Below, piece by piece: positions 18,026 to 27,519 of a stretch of DNA of 64,000 bases (the stretch's first letter is position 1; each line of letters starts with the position of its first letter). Source of the stretch: Woeseiaceae bacterium (GTDB lineage Bacteria > Pseudomonadota > Gammaproteobacteria > Steroidobacterales > Woeseiaceae); assembly GCA_021773075.1 (NCBI GenBank), contig JAJFKT010000026.1, forward strand, positions 744,356 through 808,355, written 5' to 3'. A program made the translations under genes and the position numbers. Below the pieces are notes generated by a model. That model worked only from the letters and a program-made list of their open reading frames with translations. It did not search any database and was not told the DNA's origin.

Positions 18026-19122
18026 AAAAAATATTGGTAATTGGACAGACGCCGCCGCCTTTTGGGGGGCAAGCGTTAATGATAGAGCGCATGCTGGAAG
18101 GTACATACACTAATGCTCGCCTCTATCATCTGAGAATGGCTTACTCAAAAGACATGGACGATATGGGAAGGATGAGGTTGGGCAAGCCGCTCCATACAAT
18201 TTCGCTAGTCTTCAAAGCTGTCTACCTAAGGATTAGGCATAACATCCGAGTACTTTACTACCCTCCATCGGGCCCGAATCTCTTGCCAATGTTCAGAGAC
18301 ATTACATTACTAATTTGTATTCGCTGGATGTTTAAAAATACGATATTTCACTTTCATGCTGCAGGCTTGTCAGATTCATACTCAAAATTATCTCGGTTCT
18401 CGAGGTGGCTATTCCGACTGGCGTACCTTAAACCCGATGTCGCAATCCAGTTATCACGCTTCAATCCAGATGATGCCGCTTTCTTAAAAGCCAAATCGAA
18501 CTGCTTTATTCCGAACGGTATTGAAGATGAATTCCTGGCGTTGGGTTGTCCGAAGAAATCTGAAAAATCTGTGTGCACGGTCTTGTTCGTGGGATTGGTG
18601 AGCGAGTCGAAAGGAATATTGGTACTGATTGAGGCAGCCGGAATTCTCAGCAAATCTGGAGTGCAATTGAAGGTAAATGTGGTAGGAAAGTTTTCTTCAG
18701 AGAGTTTCATGCATACAGTGACTAGTCGAATTGCAGAGCTTGGGTTGGAAGAAGTTTTCGAATTCACTGGTGTGTTAATCGGCCAGGCCAAGCATGACCA
18801 GTATCTGGCAGCGGATATTTTTTGTTTCCCCACGTTTTTTGAGTGCGAGTCATTTGGTTTGGTGGCGGTGGAGGCGATGCAGTTTCAAGTGCCGGTGATT
18901 ATCTCTCGTTGGCGAGGCGTGCAATCTTTGATCGACGATGGCAGTGAGGGATTCATTGTGGCCGTTCAGGATGCGAAGTCCGTCGCGGAGAAAATCGCGC
19001 TGCTGGTTGTCGACCCGAAACTGCGGGAAAGAATGGGAAGAAAAGGCAGAGAGCGATATCTGCAGCATTATTCAATTGAGATGTTTTATCAGCGTATGGA
19101 CGACTGTTTTGGAAATGTGTGA
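18022..19122 (+). CDS. Family 4 glycosyltransferase
   Basis: A 366-residue GT-B enzyme: N-terminal glycine-rich loop (GQTPPPFGGQA), donor-domain segment LFVGLVSESKG near 190-201 and the late FPTFFECESFGLVAVEAM motif, whose spaced acidic pair (ExFGLxxxE) marks GT4 retaining enzymes. It starts with a GTG overlapping the stop of the methyltransferase. It most likely extends the repeat unit in the cytoplasm; the sugar donor is unknown. Confidence 0.86.
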   Translation: MKKILVIGQTPPPFGGQALMIERMLEGTYTNARLYHLRMAYSKDMDDMGRMRLGKPLHTISLVFKAVYLRIRHNIRVLYYPPSGPNLLPMFRDITLLICIRWMFKNTIFHFHAAGLSDSYSKLSRFSRWLFRLAYLKPDVAIQLSRFNPDDAAFLKAKSNCFIPNGIEDEFLALGCPKKSEKSVCTVLFVGLVSESKGILVLIEAAGILSKSGVQLKVNVVGKFSSESFMHTVTSRIAELGLEEVFEFTGVLIGQAKHDQYLAADIFCFPTFFECESFGLVAVEAMQFQVPVIISRWRGVQSLIDDGSEGFIVAVQDAKSVAEKIALLVVDPKLRERMGRKGRERYLQHYSIEMFYQRMDDCFGNV

Positions 19123-19134
19123 GGACCGCAGTAG

Positions 19135-20112
19135 ATGAAGTTTTTAGTGACCGGTGGATCGGGTTTTATTGGTACAAACCTGATTGAAGAATTGCTTGTG
19201 CAGGGCCATGAGTTTATTAACGTGGATATCGCTTCTCCAAGAAACGACGCACACGCGTCATGTTGGAAGGAAATTGATATTTTGGATTTGGACGGATTGC
19301 TTGCCGTATTCAAAGAGTTTAAGCCAGAATTTGTAGTTCACCTTGCTGCTCGTACCGATACTGACGGTACTCATCTGGACGAGTATGTGGCGAACACCAA
19401 AGGGACAGAGAATGTCTTGGCTGCGATCAGGGCGGTAGACTCAATCCAGCGTACAATCATTACTTCTACGCAGTTTGTGAATCAATACAGTGGCGTACCT
19501 AAAGACGATTTTGATTTTGCTCCACATACCGTCTACGGAGAATCGAAAGTTATCAATGAACAGATGACACGCCAAGCCAATCTCAAGTGCGCATGGACGA
19601 TAATCAGGCCCACTAATATCTGGGGGCCCTGGCATTCACGGTATCCTCATGAGTTTTGGCGTGTTCTGGGCAGAGGATTATACTTTCACCCCAGCGACAA
19701 GAATGTTGTTAGATCTTATGGGTATGTAAAAAATGTTGTTCATCAAATCATGAAAATATTCGAGGAGGATTTGGGTTTGGTTTCAATGCAAGTTTTTTAT
19801 GTTGGCGATGATCCTATCGAGCTGATTGACTGGGTGAACGGTTTTTCCATTAGGCAAACGGGAAAGGAGGTGCGAGTTATCCCCGTTTCGGCGGTACGCA
19901 TCATGGCACTGTTTGGCGATGTAATGGCTTTGCTGAGAATCCGATTCCCGATTACCAGCTCGAGATTTAAGAGTATGACAACGAGCAATGGCGTTCCGAT
20001 GGATAAAACAACTAAAGCGTTTGGTTTTTCGCCATACACGCTTGAGCGGGGAATTGAAGAAACCGTCGAGTGGTTGAAGATATATTATCCGAATTTAGTA
20101 AGAGTCAAGTAG
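19135..20112 (+). CDS. Extended SDR NAD-dependent epimerase/dehydratase
   Basis: A 325-residue nucleotide-sugar enzyme with the Rossmann motif GGSGFIG at residues 7-13, an LAAR segment near 80, and the YGESK catalytic pair near residue 142-146, preceded by a serine/threonine-rich TSTQF strand. It belongs to the extended short-chain dehydrogenases that epimerise, dehydrate or reduce nucleotide-bound sugars. The exact reaction is not clear; it has no close resemblance to the gmd, fcl or rmlD genes nearby. It begins 12 bases after the GT4 gene. Confidence 0.82.
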   Translation: MKFLVTGGSGFIGTNLIEELLVQGHEFINVDIASPRNDAHASCWKEIDILDLDGLLAVFKEFKPEFVVHLAARTDTDGTHLDEYVANTKGTENVLAAIRAVDSIQRTIITSTQFVNQYSGVPKDDFDFAPHTVYGESKVINEQMTRQANLKCAWTIIRPTNIWGPWHSRYPHEFWRVLGRGLYFHPSDKNVVRSYGYVKNVVHQIMKIFEEDLGLVSMQVFYVGDDPIELIDWVNGFSIRQTGKEVRVIPVSAVRIMALFGDVMALLRIRFPITSSRFKSMTTSNGVPMDKTTKAFGFSPYTLERGIEETVEWLKIYYPNLVRVK

Positions 20113-20170
20113 TTGGATATGGTGACGTAAATATGGAAGAGATCACCAAACGGAGATCAAATCAATGGTC

Positions 20171-20208
20171 GTGAATGAGAGAGTAATATTCTGTGGATGA
20201 GAGAGTAA
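20171..20208 (+). repeat. Tandem near-duplicate of a translation start
   Basis: The 12-base word ATGAGAGAGTAA occurs at 20175-20186 and again at 20197-20208, a period of 22 bases. Each copy sits just after a GTG (20171 and 20193), and reading from them gives MNERV and MDERV. Only the second opens a long frame; the first ends after nine codons. It looks like a small tandem duplication of the beginning of the following gene. Confidence 0.7.
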
Positions 20209-21020
20209 CCAAGATTGCTGCACTAGCGAATATCGCGGCTTATAGCCCTGAGCTGACGAAGGATTACATCGATGGTGCGCCGCACGTTAAGCATGAATCA
20301 TTAAGGGTGCTTTACGGAAATTTGGTCGTCCAGGTGTACGACGAGGCTAAAAAGCACAATGCCAATCCGCGGGTGTTGGATATTGGTGCGGGTGAGGGGT
20401 CCGTTACATTGTCTTATTTAGAGCTTGGTGCAACTGTCGTAGCAACTGATATTTCTGAAAATCAACTGATATCGCTGAAAAAGAAGTGTTCTCGTTTTGG
20501 CAGTAAACTGGAGGTTCGGTGCGAGGATGTTTCCGACACCATTAAGAATAACTCCGACAGTTTCGACATAATCGTTGCAAATTCGTTTCTTCATCATATT
20601 CCAGACTACTTAGGCATGATAGATCGATTGCAAAGCATGTTGGCTCCGCGAGGCCAGTTCTTCTCATTTCAGGATCCACTTCGGTACGATTCACTTGGGA
20701 ATGCAACGCGATTGTTTAGCAGTATCTCGTACTACTTCTGGCGAATAACCAAGGGTGACTTAATCGGGGGAATACGAAGATCGATACGGCGTAAAAGAGG
20801 TGTATTTCTCCAAGATTGTCCTTACGATAACGCCGAGTATCATGTTACTCGCAACGGTGTCGATCAGGACGAAATTCACAATTTGTTTCAGGCAAATGGC
20901 GTCGACTGTCAAATCATTTCATATTTCAGTACACAGAATTCATTCTTTCAATCGCTGGGCGCCCTACTAGGAATGAAGAATACATTTGCGGTTATCGCAA
21001 AAACTGTTGGGTCAGAATAG
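20193..21020 (+). CDS. Class I SAM-dependent methyltransferase
   Basis: A 275-residue protein with motif I VLDIGAGEGS at about 62-71, the acidic strand end VVATDIS near 84-90, and FDIIVANSFLHHI near 125-137, all typical of class I methyltransferases. The GTG start at 20193 is the first usable one and lies in a small tandem repeat, so the start is less certain than usual. It probably methylates a polymer sugar or its lipid-linked precursor; specificity is unknown. Confidence 0.8.
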   Translation: MDERVTKIAALANIAAYSPELTKDYIDGAPHVKHESLRVLYGNLVVQVYDEAKKHNANPRVLDIGAGEGSVTLSYLELGATVVATDISENQLISLKKKCSRFGSKLEVRCEDVSDTIKNNSDSFDIIVANSFLHHIPDYLGMIDRLQSMLAPRGQFFSFQDPLRYDSLGNATRLFSSISYYFWRITKGDLIGGIRRSIRRKRGVFLQDCPYDNAEYHVTRNGVDQDEIHNLFQANGVDCQIISYFSTQNSFFQSLGALLGMKNTFAVIAKTVGSE

Positions 21021-21199
21021 CCATATACATCGGTGATTTGAGTGGTGAAATCATGAACGGGTCGCTGAAGCAATCATATGACGAAGTTTGGCAGTTCGCT
21101 GAGGTCAATGATTGAGCGCTTGTGAGAACGTTGAGAAATCAATCTGAGCCTATCCAAAGCATCGCTAATTTACGACCACTCGAAAAATGAATCTGAGAC
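21021..21199. other. Intergenic gap, nothing clear seen
   Basis: A 179-base gap between the methyltransferase and the sugar-phosphate transferase. It has no open frame with gene-like character, no strong terminator hairpin and no clear promoter. Confidence 0.4.
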
Positions 21200-21919
21200 A
21201 TGACTGAAAAAGAACCAGAAATTGCATTCCCGTACAAGGCTCCTTCCGAAGAAGTGAAGGAAGAATACGCTCATATTTTTGAAATTGAGGGCCCTCTTGA
21301 GACGCGATATTTGAAGCTTGTCTGCGACAAGATTGTCGGGGCGTCATTTCTTCTGGCGGTGAGTCCGGTCCTACTGTTGCTTAAGATCGCTTACATTGTT
21401 GAGGGACTGATTAACCGAAGCGCAAAAGGCGATCTAATTTATTATTACAACGCGTCTAGTGCGGGAAGAACTATTCGAAAATATAAAGTCCGAGTCATCA
21501 AGAAAGAGTGTATCGATACGGTCAACTATGATGAAAACGATTGGCATGCTTATCAAAATGAGTGGAATCCGCAATGCCGCACTGTTGTTGGTGCATTTGT
21601 AAAAAAGTTTTACTTGGATGAACTTCCTCAATTTTGGAGCATCTTGAAGGGCGATATGTCTCTGATTGGGCCGAGACCGCTTGCTCTACACCATTACGAA
21701 CGGGATTTTGCGCAAGGTAACGTGTCCAGATACTTGCTGCGTGGTGGATTGCTGGGTCTCGGGCATATTCGTAAGGGCACCGTGGAGATGGGCGACCCTG
21801 TATTCGAGTACAAATATATCGATGCCTACCTACACTATTCGGCTTTCGCACTTCTAAAGCTTGACCTTTGGATTTTGTATAGGGGGCTCGTTGTAGTTGT
21901 AAAGGGTAAAGGACTTTGA
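21200..21919 (+). CDS. Bacterial sugar transferase (phosphoglycosyl transferase), unusual N-terminal half
   Basis: A 239-residue monotopic phosphoglycosyl transferase. The C-terminal half has the family signature: [17 protein letters not shown], then IGPRPLA near residue 155, and a basic tail with VKGKGL. One hydrophobic stretch (about 45-65) is the re-entrant membrane helix. The usual GxPxFFxQxRxGxxGxxF...KFRSM region is replaced by a divergent [17 protein letters not shown] segment, so this is an atypical member. It would place the first sugar phosphate on undecaprenyl phosphate, but the divergence makes donor choice unclear. A WecA-like enzyme (26365) and an EpsB-like enzyme (34036) can also start chains. 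Confidence 0.78.
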   Translation: MTEKEPEIAFPYKAPSEEVKEEYAHIFEIEGPLETRYLKLVCDKIVGASFLLAVSPVLLLLKIAYIVEGLINRSAKGDLIYYYNASSAGRTIRKYKVRVIKKECIDTVNYDENDWHAYQNEWNPQCRTVVGAFVKKFYLDELPQFWSILKGDMSLIGPRPLALHHYERDFAQGNVSRYLLRGGLLGLGHIRKGTVEMGDPVFEYKYIDAYLHYSAFALLKLDLWILYRGLVVVVKGKGL

Positions 21920-21920
21920 A

Positions 21921-22667
21921 TTGAATTCAACAACAGTGCTTTCCTTAAATATCTATTCGGGTTCGTTGGCCTCGGTGGTTAATCGAATAGAAAAGAATAT
22001 TGTACAAGATAGACCGGCTTATATTTGCGCAGCCAATGTTCACATGTCTGTCTTGGCCCAGGAAGATGAAGAGTTCAGGAAAGTCGTCAACGACGCGGAA
22101 TTGATCGTTCCTGATGGCAGACCGCTCTTTTGGATGCTTAGATTCCTTGGTAATCCTGACTCTCATCAAATCAGGGGCGGAGATCTTTTTAATGCCGTAT
22201 GCGAACTGGCGAACAATAGTAGTATTCGACTTGGGTTTTACGGTGGGGCGAATAACGGTGTATTAGATGACTTGACAGTCAATCTGACAAAACTCTATCC
22301 AAAGGCCAACTTGGTCTATTCTTACTCGCCCCCTTTTAGAGAGCTTGGGCAGGCTGAGCTTGAGGCGATTCGTAAAGGCATTGGTGAATCAGGCGTTGAT
22401 GTCCTATTTGTCGGGATAGGCTGTCCAAAGCAAGAGATCTGGATGGCGGAGAACTCACCCAAAATCAGTTGTACGATGATTGGTGTCGGCGCTGTCTTTG
22501 ATTTCGTAGCGGGCACAAAGAGCCATGCGCCTATATTTATTCAGAAAATCGGTCTTGAATGGCTGTTTCGTCTATGCAGCGAGCCTCGGAGGCTATGGCG
22601 ACGCTATCTTGTCGGAAATTCCAAATTCATCTATTACGCTATGCGTTGGCTTACTGTGCGTAATTAA
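21921..22667 (+). CDS. WecG/TagA/CpsF-family glycosyltransferase
   Basis: A 248-residue GT26 enzyme, with TTG start one base after the previous stop. It has the family landmarks: an N-terminal YICAANVHM strand, a PDGRPL motif with the conserved aspartate near residue 65, the GIGCPKQEIWM motif near 165-175, and a C-terminal GLEWLFRLCSEPRRLWRRY segment. Members transfer ManNAc-type or related sugars to the lipid-linked first sugar. That fits with wecB (31663), which makes UDP-ManNAc, and a WecA-like initiator (26365), though the gene pairing is inferred. Confidence 0.88.
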   Translation: MNSTTVLSLNIYSGSLASVVNRIEKNIVQDRPAYICAANVHMSVLAQEDEEFRKVVNDAELIVPDGRPLFWMLRFLGNPDSHQIRGGDLFNAVCELANNSSIRLGFYGGANNGVLDDLTVNLTKLYPKANLVYSYSPPFRELGQAELEAIRKGIGESGVDVLFVGIGCPKQEIWMAENSPKISCTMIGVGAVFDFVAGTKSHAPIFIQKIGLEWLFRLCSEPRRLWRRYLVGNSKFIYYAMRWLTVRN

Positions 22668-22809
22668 AAAAGGCGCCCGAGTCATCTCAGCTGCACATGT
22701 TTGGCGATGGGTAATATCAACGTACTTAGGTAAACTCGGTTTCATCACGTAGACAAGCATCAAATCTAGTCGACATCTACAGACGATGTCTACTTTGTTT
22801 CGGAGTTAT

Positions 22810-23895
22810 ATGAAAACTGCATTGATCACAGGAATCACCGGCCAAGACGGTTCGTACTTGGCCGATCTGCTGTTGGGTAAGGGTTACGAGGTTCACGGCA
22901 TCAAACGTCGCGCTTCGTCATTTAATACGGATCGTATCGATCACCTCTATCAGGATCCTCATGAGAAGGGCGTGCAAATGCATCTGCATTACGGGGATAT
23001 GACAGACGCCACTAATCTTATTCGGATCATCAAGGAAGTTGAGCCAGATGAAATTTATAATCTGGCCGCCCAGAGTCACGTGCAGGTGTCGTTTGAAATG
23101 CCCGAGTACACTGCGAATTGTGATGCCTTGGGTACGCTCCGCATTCTGGAGGCCGTGCGTTTATTAGGCATGGAGAAAAAGACGCGTATCTACCAGGCTT
23201 CTACCTCGGAAATGTTCGGCAAGGTTCAGGAGGTTCCGCAGAAGGAGACCACTCCTTTTTATCCTCGTTCACCCTATGGTGCGGCCAAGGTCTATGCATA
23301 CTGGATCACGGTCAACTACCGTGAGGCCTATGGCATTCACGCTTCCAACGGCATTCTGTTCAACCACGAGTCTCCAGTCCGCGGCGAAACATTTGTAACG
23401 CGCAAAATTACTCGTGCGCTGGCCCGCATCAAGATGGGTCTTCAAGACACTTTGCATATTGGTAACCTAGATTCATTGCGAGACTGGGGTCATGCGAAGG
23501 ATTACGTTGAGATGATGTGGTTGATGTTGCAACAAGACGAGCCCGATGATTACGTCATCGCGACGGGGAAGCAGTACTCGGTACGACAGTTCATTGAGTT
23601 CGGCGGTGCTGAACTGGATATGAACATCGAGTGGAAAGGCGAGGGCGTGGATGAGGTCGGTATCGATCGCAATAACGGTAAACAGATCGTAGCGGTCGAC
23701 CCACGCTACTTTCGTCTCACCGAGGTGGAGACTTTGCTGGGAGATCCTACCAAGGCCAAGGATAAGCTGGGTTGGGTCCCGAAAATCTCTGTAGACCAAC
23801 TGGTTTGTGAAATGGTTGCGGCGGATTATGAAGAAGCGAAGCGTGATGCTTTAGTGAAAGACGCTGGTTACAAAACATTCGATCGCCACGAGTAA
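22810..23895 (+). CDS. gmd: GDP-mannose 4,6-dehydratase
   Basis: ATG 22810 is chosen over the in-frame ATG at 22786 because the Rossmann motif [10 protein letters not shown] begins at its usual distance and CGGAG precedes it. The 361-residue enzyme (family 340-375) converts GDP-mannose to GDP-4-keto-6-deoxymannose in the cytoplasm, first step to GDP-fucose and GDP-rhamnose. Visible landmarks are the [11 protein letters not shown] segment, the STSEMFG catalytic strand, YGAAK and the [16 protein letters not shown] region. GDP-mannose comes from manC and manB at 28845-31612, and the next gene is fcl. Confidence 0.96.
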   Translation: MKTALITGITGQDGSYLADLLLGKGYEVHGIKRRASSFNTDRIDHLYQDPHEKGVQMHLHYGDMTDATNLIRIIKEVEPDEIYNLAAQSHVQVSFEMPEYTANCDALGTLRILEAVRLLGMEKKTRIYQASTSEMFGKVQEVPQKETTPFYPRSPYGAAKVYAYWITVNYREAYGIHASNGILFNHESPVRGETFVTRKITRALARIKMGLQDTLHIGNLDSLRDWGHAKDYVEMMWLMLQQDEPDDYVIATGKQYSVRQFIEFGGAELDMNIEWKGEGVDEVGIDRNNGKQIVAVDPRYFRLTEVETLLGDPTKAKDKLGWVPKISVDQLVCEMVAADYEEAKRDALVKDAGYKTFDRHE

Positions 23896-23902
23896 CCCGA
23901 TT

Positions 23903-24820
23903 ATGAGTAGAATATTTGTCGCCGGTGGTCGAGGATTGGTCGGATCGGCTATTGTACGAAGGCTTCAGGCCGATGGCGTTGAGCCAGTAGTAGCCGGCCG
24001 CGATGAGCTAGATCTCCTGGACCAGCAGGCGGTGGACTCTTGGTTTGCAGAGCATAAAATTGACCAAGTCTACCTAGCTGCTGCCAAAGTCGGTGGTATT
24101 CACGCCAATGACACTTATCCAGCCGAGTTCTTGCGGGATAACCTGGTAATTCAGACCAACGTGATTCATTCAGCCTGGAAGAACGGTGTTAAGAAACTTT
24201 TGTTTCTTGGGTCGTCCTGCATCTATCCGCGCCTTGCACCTCAGCCAATGCCAGAAGACTGCCTGCTAACCGGGGCGCTTGAGCCGACCAACGAGTGGTA
24301 CGCGATTGCCAAAATTGCCGGAATAAAGTTGTGTCAGGCTTACAGAAAGCAATACGGTTTTGACGCGATCTCAATAATGCCGACAAATTTGTATGGGCCA
24401 GACGATAATTTTGACCTCGAATCGTCCCACGTACTTCCGGCGCTGGTTCGGAAATTTCATGAGGCGAGTGAGGCGGGGGCAGCATCGGTTACTATTTGGG
24501 GAACCGGTAGCCCGCGCAGGGAGTTCTTACACGTTGATGATATGGCCGACGCTTGTGTTTTCCTCATGAACTCTTATTCTAGCGCCGATTTAGTCAACGT
24601 TGGGTGGGGCACGGACATCAGTATTCTTGAGTTGGCTGCGTTGATTGCCGACGTTGTCGGTTTTGATGGAAAAATTGATCTTGATGCTAGTAAGCCCGAC
24701 GGGACTCCGCGTAAACTTCTCGATACTTCTCGCTTAAGCGCATTAGGCTGGGGCCCCGAGATTTCGCTCAGGCAGGGGATCGACTCTACCTACGATTGGT
24801 ACCGAAAAAACTATTCATGA
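23903..24820 (+). CDS. fcl: GDP-L-fucose synthase
   Basis: A 305-residue bifunctional epimerase/reductase that turns the gmd product into GDP-L-fucose using NADPH. The Rossmann motif GGRGLVGSA is at residues 7-15, the serine strand reads FLGSSCIYP, and the catalytic YAIAK pair lies near residue 135-139. Length matches the family. It starts seven bases after gmd, and its TGA stop overlaps the ATG of rfbC. L-fucose, or its methylated forms given the methyltransferases nearby, is therefore likely in the polymer. Confidence 0.95.
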   Translation: MSRIFVAGGRGLVGSAIVRRLQADGVEPVVAGRDELDLLDQQAVDSWFAEHKIDQVYLAAAKVGGIHANDTYPAEFLRDNLVIQTNVIHSAWKNGVKKLLFLGSSCIYPRLAPQPMPEDCLLTGALEPTNEWYAIAKIAGIKLCQAYRKQYGFDAISIMPTNLYGPDDNFDLESSHVLPALVRKFHEASEAGAASVTIWGTGSPRREFLHVDDMADACVFLMNSYSSADLVNVGWGTDISILELAALIADVVGFDGKIDLDASKPDGTPRKLLDTSRLSALGWGPEISLRQGIDSTYDWYRKNYS

Positions 24821-25365
24821 AGTTCGTCAACACATCATTGCCAGGTGTCGTCCAAATAACACCAGACGTCTTCGAAGACGAGCGCGGCTACTTCATGGAG
24901 ACTTGGCAATCGAAGAAGTTTCGGGATAATGGAATCGACGCGGTTTTCGTGCAGGACAATTTTAGTCAGTCGACCCAGGGAACGTTGCGCGGACTGCACT
25001 ACCAAATCAAACAGGCCCAGGGAAAACTCCTGCGTGTTGTCAAAGGTGAGATATGCGACGTAGCCGTTGACTTAAGGCGATCATCATCGCGATTCGGACA
25101 GTGGGTCGGCGTGATACTTTCGGAGTCAAACAAGCATCAATTATGGGTGCCGCCGGGCTTTGGCCACGGCTTCCTCGTGTTGAGCGAAACTGCCGAATTG
25201 GAATACAAGTGCACCGATTATTATTCCCCAGAATTCGAACGTTCAATTCGCTGGGATGACCCCGATATCGGTATCGACTGGCCGCTTAATGGACGAGTGA
25301 AGCCAGTGCTCTCGGACAGGGACGCCTCCGCACCGCTTCTAAGGGACGCTGAAACCTTCGAATGA
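24817..25365 (+). CDS. rfbC: dTDP-4-dehydrorhamnose 3,5-epimerase
   Basis: ATG 24817 overlaps the fcl stop (ATGA); the frame runs a little further upstream, but this start gives the standard 182-residue length. The cupin-fold enzyme epimerises C3 and C5 of dTDP-4-keto-6-deoxyglucose. Hallmarks seen are FEDERGYF, the QDNFSQS and GTLRGLHYQ segment with the catalytic histidine, the AVDLRRSS strand and [11 protein letters not shown]. It is coupled to rfbD. The genes for the two earlier rhamnose steps (rfbA, rfbB) are not in this window. Confidence 0.95.
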   Translation: MKFVNTSLPGVVQITPDVFEDERGYFMETWQSKKFRDNGIDAVFVQDNFSQSTQGTLRGLHYQIKQAQGKLLRVVKGEICDVAVDLRRSSSRFGQWVGVILSESNKHQLWVPPGFGHGFLVLSETAELEYKCTDYYSPEFERSIRWDDPDIGIDWPLNGRVKPVLSDRDASAPLLRDAETFE

Positions 25366-26237
25366 AGACACTCGTGTTCGGTTGTAAAGGCCAATTGGGA
25401 CAGTCGCTCGCAAGCACGGTGCCGCTAAAAACAGAATTGATCGGTCTAGACTCAACGGATGCAGACATAACTGACGCTACAGCGGTCCTCGATGCATGTC
25501 GTCGAATAAATCCCGATGTCATCGTAAACGCCGCTGCCTACACCGCTGTTGATAACGCAGAGTCTGAGCCGGAACTTGCGGCATCTGTCAACGTTGATGG
25601 CTCGCGAAATGTTGCAGTTGCCTCGAACGATGTGGGCGCGAAGCTGATTCACGTCTCAACGGACTTCGTTTTTGACGGACAGTCCATGACGCCATACAAG
25701 ACCGATGCCGAGACGAATCCGTTGAATGTGTACGGAGCTACAAAGCGTGATGGTGAACTTGCAGTCTTACAGAATTCAAACAACTCGATCGTAATACGGA
25801 CATCGTGGCTCTACAGTCAGTACGGGCACAACTTCGTTAAGACAATGTTGCGGCTGATGCGCGAACGAGAGGAACTCAGCATCGTTGCGGATCAGGTCGG
25901 AAGTCCGACCTGGGCGGACTCATTGGCTGGAGTTGTCTGGGTTTTTGCCGGAAAGCCGGAACAGCGCGGTGTATTTCATTGGTCCGACGGCGGTGAAATT
26001 TCCTGGCACGAATTCGCTGTCGCGATTCAGGAAGAAGCACTGTCAATTGGATTGCTGGCCAAAAAAATTCCAATTCACGCAATTACTTCGGAGGATTACC
26101 CGACAGCCGCGACTCGGCCGAGATACAGCGTACTGGATTGTTCGAAAACGCTGGCCACGATCGACCTTTCTCCCAGGCATTGGCGAACCAACCTTCAAGA
26201 GATGCTCAATCGACTGGCCAGTCGGCCAAATAAATAA
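25362..26237 (+). CDS. rfbD: dTDP-4-dehydrorhamnose reductase
   Basis: A 291-residue SDR reductase that makes dTDP-L-rhamnose. The N-terminus has the short Rossmann motif VFGCKGQLGQSL, the middle AAYTAVDNAE, the catalytic strand VSTDFVFDG and the YGATK pair near residue 126-130. Start ATG overlaps the rfbC stop (ATGA), so the two proteins are made together. Length agrees with the family (280-300). It closes the run gmd-fcl-rfbC-rfbD. Confidence 0.95.
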   Translation: MKTLVFGCKGQLGQSLASTVPLKTELIGLDSTDADITDATAVLDACRRINPDVIVNAAAYTAVDNAESEPELAASVNVDGSRNVAVASNDVGAKLIHVSTDFVFDGQSMTPYKTDAETNPLNVYGATKRDGELAVLQNSNNSIVIRTSWLYSQYGHNFVKTMLRLMREREELSIVADQVGSPTWADSLAGVVWVFAGKPEQRGVFHWSDGGEISWHEFAVAIQEEALSIGLLAKKIPIHAITSEDYPTAATRPRYSVLDCSKTLATIDLSPRHWRTNLQEMLNRLASRPNK

Positions 26238-26241
26238 TAGT

Positions 26242-26257
26242 TGGGAAATCGGTCCCA
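26242..26257 (+). terminator. Weak hairpin after rfbD
   Basis: TGGGA and TCCCA form a five-pair stem around a six-base loop just behind the rfbD stop. No run of T follows, so it is at best a weak terminator or a chance hairpin. Confidence 0.3.
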
Positions 26258-26364
26258 TACGTGGTTTAATTGCGATGAAATTTTCGGCATCGGTCAACCT
26301 TTCTCGTTTCTAAGCGTTGATTTCTGTATCTCTTCAAAACCTCAGTAATAACAAGTAGTTAATA

Positions 26365-27441
26365 TTGAATATTCAAACGTTGATTCCGGCAATCTCAATT
26401 GCCTTTTTGGTAACGGTTGCGCTCATGTTCGCGTTACATCCTTTGGCATTGAGAATTGGGCTCGTTGATCATCCGGGCGGTCGAAAACGACACGACGGTA
26501 CGGTCCCGATTATTGGCGGATTGGCAATATTTGGAGGCATGATTGTTGGCGAGATTCTCGTCGGTCCTCCGAGCGGCGGCTACTTGAGCGCACTTGTCGC
26601 AGGTTTTTTGCTCGTATCGATTGGTGTTATCGATGACAGAATTTCATTGCCCCCTGTTACACGAATAATTACGCAGCTTGCTGTCGTGCTTATCATGATT
26701 TTTGGCGCTGGTCTCCAACTGTCCGACATCGGTGATCCCTTTGGCACCGGGTTGATTTCGATGGGGCGCTTCACTGTTCTTTTCACACTCGTTGTCTCAC
26801 TCACATTGATCAATGCGTACAACTTTGTCGACGGACTTGACGGACTAGCGGGTTCGATGGCTCTGATCGCATTGCTGTCTGTCGCAATTGTTGCGGGTCC
26901 GAATAATGCTTTCGGCGCTGCCGCATTAATTGCAGCCGCTACGACAGTCGGGTTTCTGGTTTTCAATTTTCCTGTCCGTTGGAATCGCTCGGTTAGGTCA
27001 TTCATGGGCGATGCAGGCAGCACCCTCCTTGGCCTGTCCATCGTTTGGTTAACATTGGGTATCGCGCAAGGTGAAGCGCGTGTCATTTCTCCAGTGCATT
27101 GCCTTTGGTTTGCCGCTGTTCCAATTTTTGATTGTCTATCTTGTTTCGTTTGTAGGATATTGAAAAAGAAGTCGCCATTTACGCCCGGTCGTGATCATTT
27201 CCACCATGCTCTAAGGCGTGGCGAGTTAGGAGGTAGGCAGATTCTAGCTATTCTGGCGGGCTTGCAGATCACCTACGCTTCGGTCGGATTGCTCGGTCAT
27301 TACTTTGCCGTTCCAGACGTTGCCTTGTTTATCGCCTGGTCAGTTCTGGGATTATCGCAACGCGTTGTGATCCGAAATATCGCTAAATATCACCGTTTGT
27401 ACATTTCGTCGCAATCTCAGCGGCGCAAGTTCGCAGGCTAG
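26365..27441 (+). CDS. WecA-like undecaprenyl-phosphate HexNAc-1-phosphate transferase
   Basis: A 358-residue polytopic enzyme of the MraY/WecA family with about eleven helices. Diagnostic motifs are the FVDGLDGLAG aspartate motif near 153-162, GDAGSTLLG near 213-221, and the cytoplasmic HFHHAL histidine motif near 275-280. The family transfers a HexNAc-1-phosphate to undecaprenyl phosphate to start a glycan. The start is TTG 26365, without a strong ribosome-binding site. It may work with the WecG/TagA enzyme at 21921 and wecB, but could also serve O-antigen. Confidence 0.88.
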   Translation: MNIQTLIPAISIAFLVTVALMFALHPLALRIGLVDHPGGRKRHDGTVPIIGGLAIFGGMIVGEILVGPPSGGYLSALVAGFLLVSIGVIDDRISLPPVTRIITQLAVVLIMIFGAGLQLSDIGDPFGTGLISMGRFTVLFTLVVSLTLINAYNFVDGLDGLAGSMALIALLSVAIVAGPNNAFGAAALIAAATTVGFLVFNFPVRWNRSVRSFMGDAGSTLLGLSIVWLTLGIAQGEARVISPVHCLWFAAVPIFDCLSCFVCRILKKKSPFTPGRDHFHHALRRGELGGRQILAILAGLQITYASVGLLGHYFAVPDVALFIAWSVLGLSQRVVIRNIAKYHRLYISSQSQRRKFAG

Positions 27442-27519
27442 AAAGAGACCGCGCGCACGTAAATCCAACTCGGTCCGTGTACAATTCTGTTCGCTAAGTA
27501 TTGGAATGGATCTTTTCGA

